From the NCBI RefSeq assembly GCF_021729845.1, contig NZ_CP063398.1, positions 124,001-188,000 on the forward strand: 64,000 nucleotides of DNA, given 5' to 3'. Below are positions 60,952-64,000 of the stretch, in pieces (positions within the stretch are counted from its first letter, which is position 1; each line of letters begins with the position of its first letter). A program made the translations under genes and the position numbers. Below the pieces are notes generated by a model. It did no database searches. It had not been told where the DNA came from and saw only the letters and a program-made list of their open reading frames with translations. The stretch comes from Rhizobium sp. SL42. GTDB lineage: Bacteria; Pseudomonadota; Alphaproteobacteria; Rhizobiales; Rhizobiaceae.

Positions 60952-62124
60952 ATGTTCGACAAACTCGCCTCCCAACCGAACGATCCGCTGCTCGCCCTGA
61001 TCGGGCTCTACAACGCCGATACGCGTGCGGATAAAATCGACCTCGGCGTCGGCGTCTACCGCGACGACCTGGGGCGCACGCCGGTGCTGCGAGCCGTCAA
61101 GGCCGCCGAAAAGCAGCTGCTCGACACCCAGGAGAGCAAGTCCTATGTGGCGCCGGAAGGCGACCGGGTCTTTCTGGAACTGCTCTGGGATCTGGTTGGC
61201 GGAAGCAACACCGGCAAGTTCGCGGCTGGCGTTCAGACACCCGGTGGCTCCGGCGCGCTGCGGCTGGCGTCCGATCTCTTTGCCCGCGCCGGAACCCGCC
61301 GTCTCTGGCTTGGCCTGCCAAGCTGGCCGAACCATGCCGGAATATTCGGTGCGACCGGACTTACCGTTGAAACCTATCCGTATTTCGACGTGCCAACGCA
61401 ATCGGTGCGCTTCGCCAGCATGATGAAGGCGATGACGGGTGCCCAGGCAGGCGATGCCGTGCTGATCCATGCGAGCTGCCACAATCCTACAGGGGCGGGG
61501 CTGACGGCTGCGCAGTGGCAGGAGCTGGCGGCCATCATAGCCGAGCGCCGTCTCATACCCCTGATCGATTCTGCTTACCAAGGTTTCGGCACCGGCATCG
61601 AGGAGGACGTGGCAGGCCTGCGCCAGGTGATCGAAGCCGCGCCCGAAGCGCTGGTGGCCGTTTCCTGCTCGAAATCCTTCGGCATTTACCGCGAACGCAC
61701 CGGCGCCATCTTTGCCGTGGCAGAAACACAGGCGGCCGCGGATATCGCCCGGTCAAATCTCGTCACCATGGCCCGCACCAGCTATTCGATGCCGCCGGAC
61801 CACGGCGCGGCCGTCGTTCGCACCATTCTTGCCTCAGACACGCTGCGTCGTAACTGGGTGGATGAATTGAATGCGATGCGCGACCGCCTGAACGGCCTGC
61901 GCCGGGAATTGGCCAATGCCCTGTCCGATGGCTGGCAGCTTGCGCCACAGATTGCCGAACAGCAGGGCATGTTCTCGCTTCTGCCGCTGAGCGAGAGCCA
62001 AGTGCTCGACATGCGCAAGGATCACGGCATCTACATGCCGACGTCCGGCCGCATCAACATCGCCGGCCTGAAAAGCGCCGACATCGCCCGCGTTGCCTCT
62101 GTCCTCAAGCCATTGCTCGGATAA
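60952..62124 (+). CDS. Aspartate/aromatic amino acid aminotransferase (class I)
   Basis: This 390-residue PLP enzyme has the AspC/TyrB pattern: LGVGVYRDDLGRTPVLRAVK, HASCHNPTG, LIDSAYQGFGTGIEED and the Schiff-base Lys in SCSKSFGIYRERTGA. The end is typical (GRINIAGL). AAAGG lies 7 bp before the ATG at 60952, which is preferred over the frame opening at 60916. It transaminates aspartate or aromatic amino acids with 2-oxoglutarate, and substrate preference cannot be read from sequence. The YitT gene follows 6 bp later. Confidence 0.92.
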   Translation: MFDKLASQPNDPLLALIGLYNADTRADKIDLGVGVYRDDLGRTPVLRAVKAAEKQLLDTQESKSYVAPEGDRVFLELLWDLVGGSNTGKFAAGVQTPGGSGALRLASDLFARAGTRRLWLGLPSWPNHAGIFGATGLTVETYPYFDVPTQSVRFASMMKAMTGAQAGDAVLIHASCHNPTGAGLTAAQWQELAAIIAERRLIPLIDSAYQGFGTGIEEDVAGLRQVIEAAPEALVAVSCSKSFGIYRERTGAIFAVAETQAAADIARSNLVTMARTSYSMPPDHGAAVVRTILASDTLRRNWVDELNAMRDRLNGLRRELANALSDGWQLAPQIAEQQGMFSLLPLSESQVLDMRKDHGIYMPTSGRINIAGLKSADIARVASVLKPLLG

Positions 62125-62130
62125 CTGTCC

Positions 62131-62760
62131 ATGACCACCGCAACTGCCAATCCGGTGGCGCCCGCCGAGCGTCACCGGCTCTATGAAGACGTCCTGGCGA
62201 TGCTGTCCGGCACGCTTTTTGTCTCCCTTGGGACGCTGATCTATACCAAGTCCATGTTGACCGTCGGCTCCACGGCCGGTCTGGCCTTGCTGATGTCCTA
62301 TGCGTCGGGCTGGGGTTTCGGCCTGATTTTCTTTCTGGTCAATCTGCCGTTCTATATCCTTGCGGTCAAACGCATGGGCTGGGGCTTCACGATCCGCACA
62401 TTCACCGCCGTTGCGCTGGTTTCGATCCTGTCAAAACTCAACGCGGCGTGGATCGACTTCTCCCATCTGGATCCGCTCTATGCGACGATCATCGGTGGCG
62501 GATTGATCGGCACGGGCCTCTTGATGCTGTTTCGCCATCGCACGGGACTGGGTGGCATCAACATCCTCGCTCTCTACCTGCAGGAAAAGCTCGGAATCCG
62601 CGCCGGATACGTCCAGCTCGGCGTCGATCTGGCGATCCTTGCAGCTGCCTTTTTCATACTCCCGACAGACCGGCTGGCCTATTCCGTCCTGGGTGCCGCC
62701 ATCGCGAACCTGATCATCGCCATCAACCACAAGCCTGGCCGCTACATGGGGTTGAGCTGA
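62131..62760 (+). CDS. YitT-family membrane protein
   Basis: This 209-residue protein has five or six hydrophobic helices and the YitT (DUF161) pattern: DVLAMLSGTLFVSLGTLIYT, STAGLALLMSYASGWGFGLIFFLVN and HRTGLGGINILALYLQEKLG. Function of the family is not established. Its close spacing to the aminotransferase suggests co-transcription. Confidence 0.87.
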   Translation: MTTATANPVAPAERHRLYEDVLAMLSGTLFVSLGTLIYTKSMLTVGSTAGLALLMSYASGWGFGLIFFLVNLPFYILAVKRMGWGFTIRTFTAVALVSILSKLNAAWIDFSHLDPLYATIIGGGLIGTGLLMLFRHRTGLGGINILALYLQEKLGIRAGYVQLGVDLAILAAAFFILPTDRLAYSVLGAAIANLIIAINHKPGRYMGLS

Positions 62761-62763
62761 AAA

Positions 62764-62791
62764 ACGTTCCGGCTGGATAGAGCTGGAACGT
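62764..62791. terminator. Stem-loop between convergent YitT and ABC ATPase genes
   Basis: ACGTTCCGGCT (62764-62774) pairs with AGCTGGAACGT (62781-62791), with one mismatch and the loop GGATAG. It sits between convergent stops and could end transcription from both sides, though no long T-run follows. Confidence 0.5.
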
Positions 62792-62800
62792 CGTCTTCAA

Positions 62801-63553
62801 TCAGGCCAGCGCCGCATCAACGATCACCATCGGGCGACCTTGCGTGCAATTTTCGATCCGAGCATCCACCCGGTAAACGCGGCGAAGCAGGGCAGGGGTG
62901 ATGACATCGGCCGTCGGCCCATTGGCAACCAGGCGGCCGTCAGCCACGACGAGCGAATGGTCGCAGTAGCGCATGGCATGGTTGAGATCGTGGAGCGCGA
63001 TCAGGACGGCCATTCCCGTCTCGCGGGCAAGCTGGTGCATATGCTGCAAGACCTCGATCTGCCGGAAGAGATCAAGAGCCGACGTCGGTTCGTCCATCAG
63101 CAGAATTTGCGGCTTGCGAACCAGAGCCTGAGCAATGGCGACCAGCTGTCGCTGGCCGCCCGACAATTCGCCCAGATCCCGGAAAGCGAGATCGGTGATG
63201 CGAAGGGACGACAGGATACGGTCGATGTCGACCAATTCGTCATCCGCAACCTTCCAGCCGGAGCCCTGTTTTGCGGCAAGAAGAACGCTTTCATAGACAG
63301 TCAGCACGGCATTGGCGCCAGTATCCTGTGGCATGTAACAGATCGGCCGAAGGCTTTCCTCGCCGCTGACATGCACAATGCCCTCGCCCTTCAACAGGCC
63401 GGCGATGCGCTTGAACAGCGTCGATTTTCCCGCAGCATTCGGCCCGATCACCGCCGTCAGCATGCCGCCGACGATATCGCCGGTGGTGATATCGGTAAAA
63501 ATCCGGTTGCGACCATAGTGGGCGCCAAGCGCCTCGAGCTTCAGGGCTACCAT
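62801..63553 (-). CDS. Iron-siderophore/haem-type ABC transporter ATPase (FecE/FhuC-like)
   Basis: This 250-residue ATPase has Walker A GPNAAGKS, signature LSGGQRQ, Walker B ILLMDEPTSALD and switch His LIALHDLNHAMRYCDHS, the pattern of ferric-siderophore, haem and cobalamin importers. The ATG at 63553 overlaps the 3' end of the FecCD permease gene by 7 bp. The longer frame to 63979 runs inside the permease and is rejected. The metal ligand is not defined. Confidence 0.9.
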   Translation of the reverse strand: MVALKLEALGAHYGRNRIFTDITTGDIVGGMLTAVIGPNAAGKSTLFKRIAGLLKGEGIVHVSGEESLRPICYMPQDTGANAVLTVYESVLLAAKQGSGWKVADDELVDIDRILSSLRITDLAFRDLGELSGGQRQLVAIAQALVRKPQILLMDEPTSALDLFRQIEVLQHMHQLARETGMAVLIALHDLNHAMRYCDHSLVVADGRLVANGPTADVITPALLRRVYRVDARIENCTQGRPMVIVDAALA

Positions 63554-64000
63554 GCGCGCCTCCGGTGCGTGAAAATCAGCGAAAAGAAGAAGGGTACGCC
63601 GACGAGCGCGGTAATCACCCCGATCGGCAAAATGGCGCCCGGGATCAGCATTTTCGAGACGACCGAAGTCACCGACAAGAGCAAGGCGCCGCAGATGATC
63701 GAACCCGGAAGGAAGAAACGCTGGTCTTCGCCGACCAGCATGCGGGCGATGTGCGGGCCAACCAGGCCGACGAAGCCGATCGTGCCAACGAATGACACGG
63801 GGATTGCCGCCAGAAGGCTCACCAGCATCATCGTCTCTAGGCGCAGAGCCTTGACGTTGACGCCGAAAGACGCGGCCTTGTCGTCGCCGAGGCGCAATGC
63901 CGTCAAAGCCCATGCCTTGCTGGCAAAAAGCGGCACGCAAAACACCAGAACGGCAGCGGTCACGCCAACCTTTGCCCATGTCGCCTTGGTGAGTGAACCC
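63547..64000 (-). CDS. FecCD-family ABC permease, N terminus outside the window
   Basis: This is the 3' part of an iron-siderophore-type permease. The frame stays open past 63963 to the window end without a start, so the gene continues beyond 64000. The family block ALRLGDDKAASFGVNVKALRLETMMLVS (broken here at MMLVS) and GFVGLVGPHIARMLVGEDQR near the end are characteristic, as is the final PIGVITALVGVPFFFSLIF. It works with the 62801-63553 ATPase. Confidence 0.9.
   Translation of the reverse strand, partial: GSLTKATWAKVGVTAAVLVFCVPLFASKAWALTALRLGDDKAASFGVNVKALRLETMMLVSLLAAIPVSFVGTIGFVGLVGPHIARMLVGEDQRFFLPGSIICGALLLSVTSVVSKMLIPGAILPIGVITALVGVPFFFSLIFTHRRRAW

Noticed and set aside
62801..63979. 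392-residue version of the FecE-like ATPase
   Set aside because: The extra N terminus is the FecCD permease read in another frame; the ATPase begins at 63553.
1..64000. CRISPR arrays, tRNA, rRNA and insertion sequences
   Set aside because: I saw no regularly spaced repeats, cloverleaf-type clusters, rRNA stretches, transposase motifs or terminal repeats with target duplications.

Overview
The window reads as chromosome of an alphaproteobacterium, most likely a member of the Rhizobiaceae (Rhizobium/Agrobacterium/Neorhizobium type). The evidence is a GC-rich coding bias, many ABC and TRAP uptake systems, a rhizobial-type J-domain protein, and the order dppABCDF - Lrp/AsnC regulator - aromatic aminotransferase - YitT. 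The assignment is an inference. I see no rRNA, tRNA, insertion sequence, prophage or CRISPR array.

Left part (1-13.0 kb). An AraC regulator sits beside a Tat-exported alpha/beta hydrolase. A compact gene set under a LysR regulator follows: MFS exporter, DoxX protein, YtcJ-type amidohydrolase, XapX membrane protein, isochorismatase-type hydrolase and a ring-cleaving VOC dioxygenase, followed by ChaC and RidA. A second, nearly identical alpha/beta hydrolase closes the region in inverted orientation. Four intergenic regions here carry AATTGCA-type motifs, which suggests one LysR regulon. The content resembles quinone or aromatic-electrophile detoxification modules, but the combination has no pathway I can name and is the best candidate here for an undescribed system.

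Middle left (13.2-29.9 kb). A sugar-type ABC locus has two binding proteins, a two-domain ATPase and a permease, an NAD-dependent epimerase, and a divergent arm with a one-domain ATPase, a permease and a LacI regulator. Next is an organosulfur-type locus: an Ssu-like ABC transporter, an NtaA/SnaA flavin monooxygenase, an Rrf2 regulator, a shortened SfnB-like protein, a flavin reductase and an FAD/NAD(P)-binding protein. AT-rich TATATTTTATA elements lie in two of its promoter regions.

Middle (30-39.3 kb). Two small orphan genes come first. A NarL/NarX-type two-component pair then faces a sugar-type ABC transporter whose operon ends in an SMP-30/gluconolactonase.

Right middle (39.9-47.1 kb). 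This is a shikimate/quinate catabolic operon: a shikimate dehydrogenase-like enzyme, a TRAP transporter (DctP, DctQ, DctM), type II dehydroquinase and 3-dehydroshikimate dehydratase, leading to protocatechuate. A divergent TetR regulator and a perfect 14-bp palindrome lie between the divergent arms. The dehydrogenase appears to start at an ATC codon placed exactly behind a strong ribosome binding site.

Right end (47.4-64 kb). A J-domain protein, a 1.4-kb gene-free stretch, a TetR-controlled RND efflux pair, the dpp dipeptide transporter, an Lrp/AsnC regulator divergent from an aromatic aminotransferase and YitT protein, and an iron- or haem-type ABC ATPase with a permease that runs off the window.
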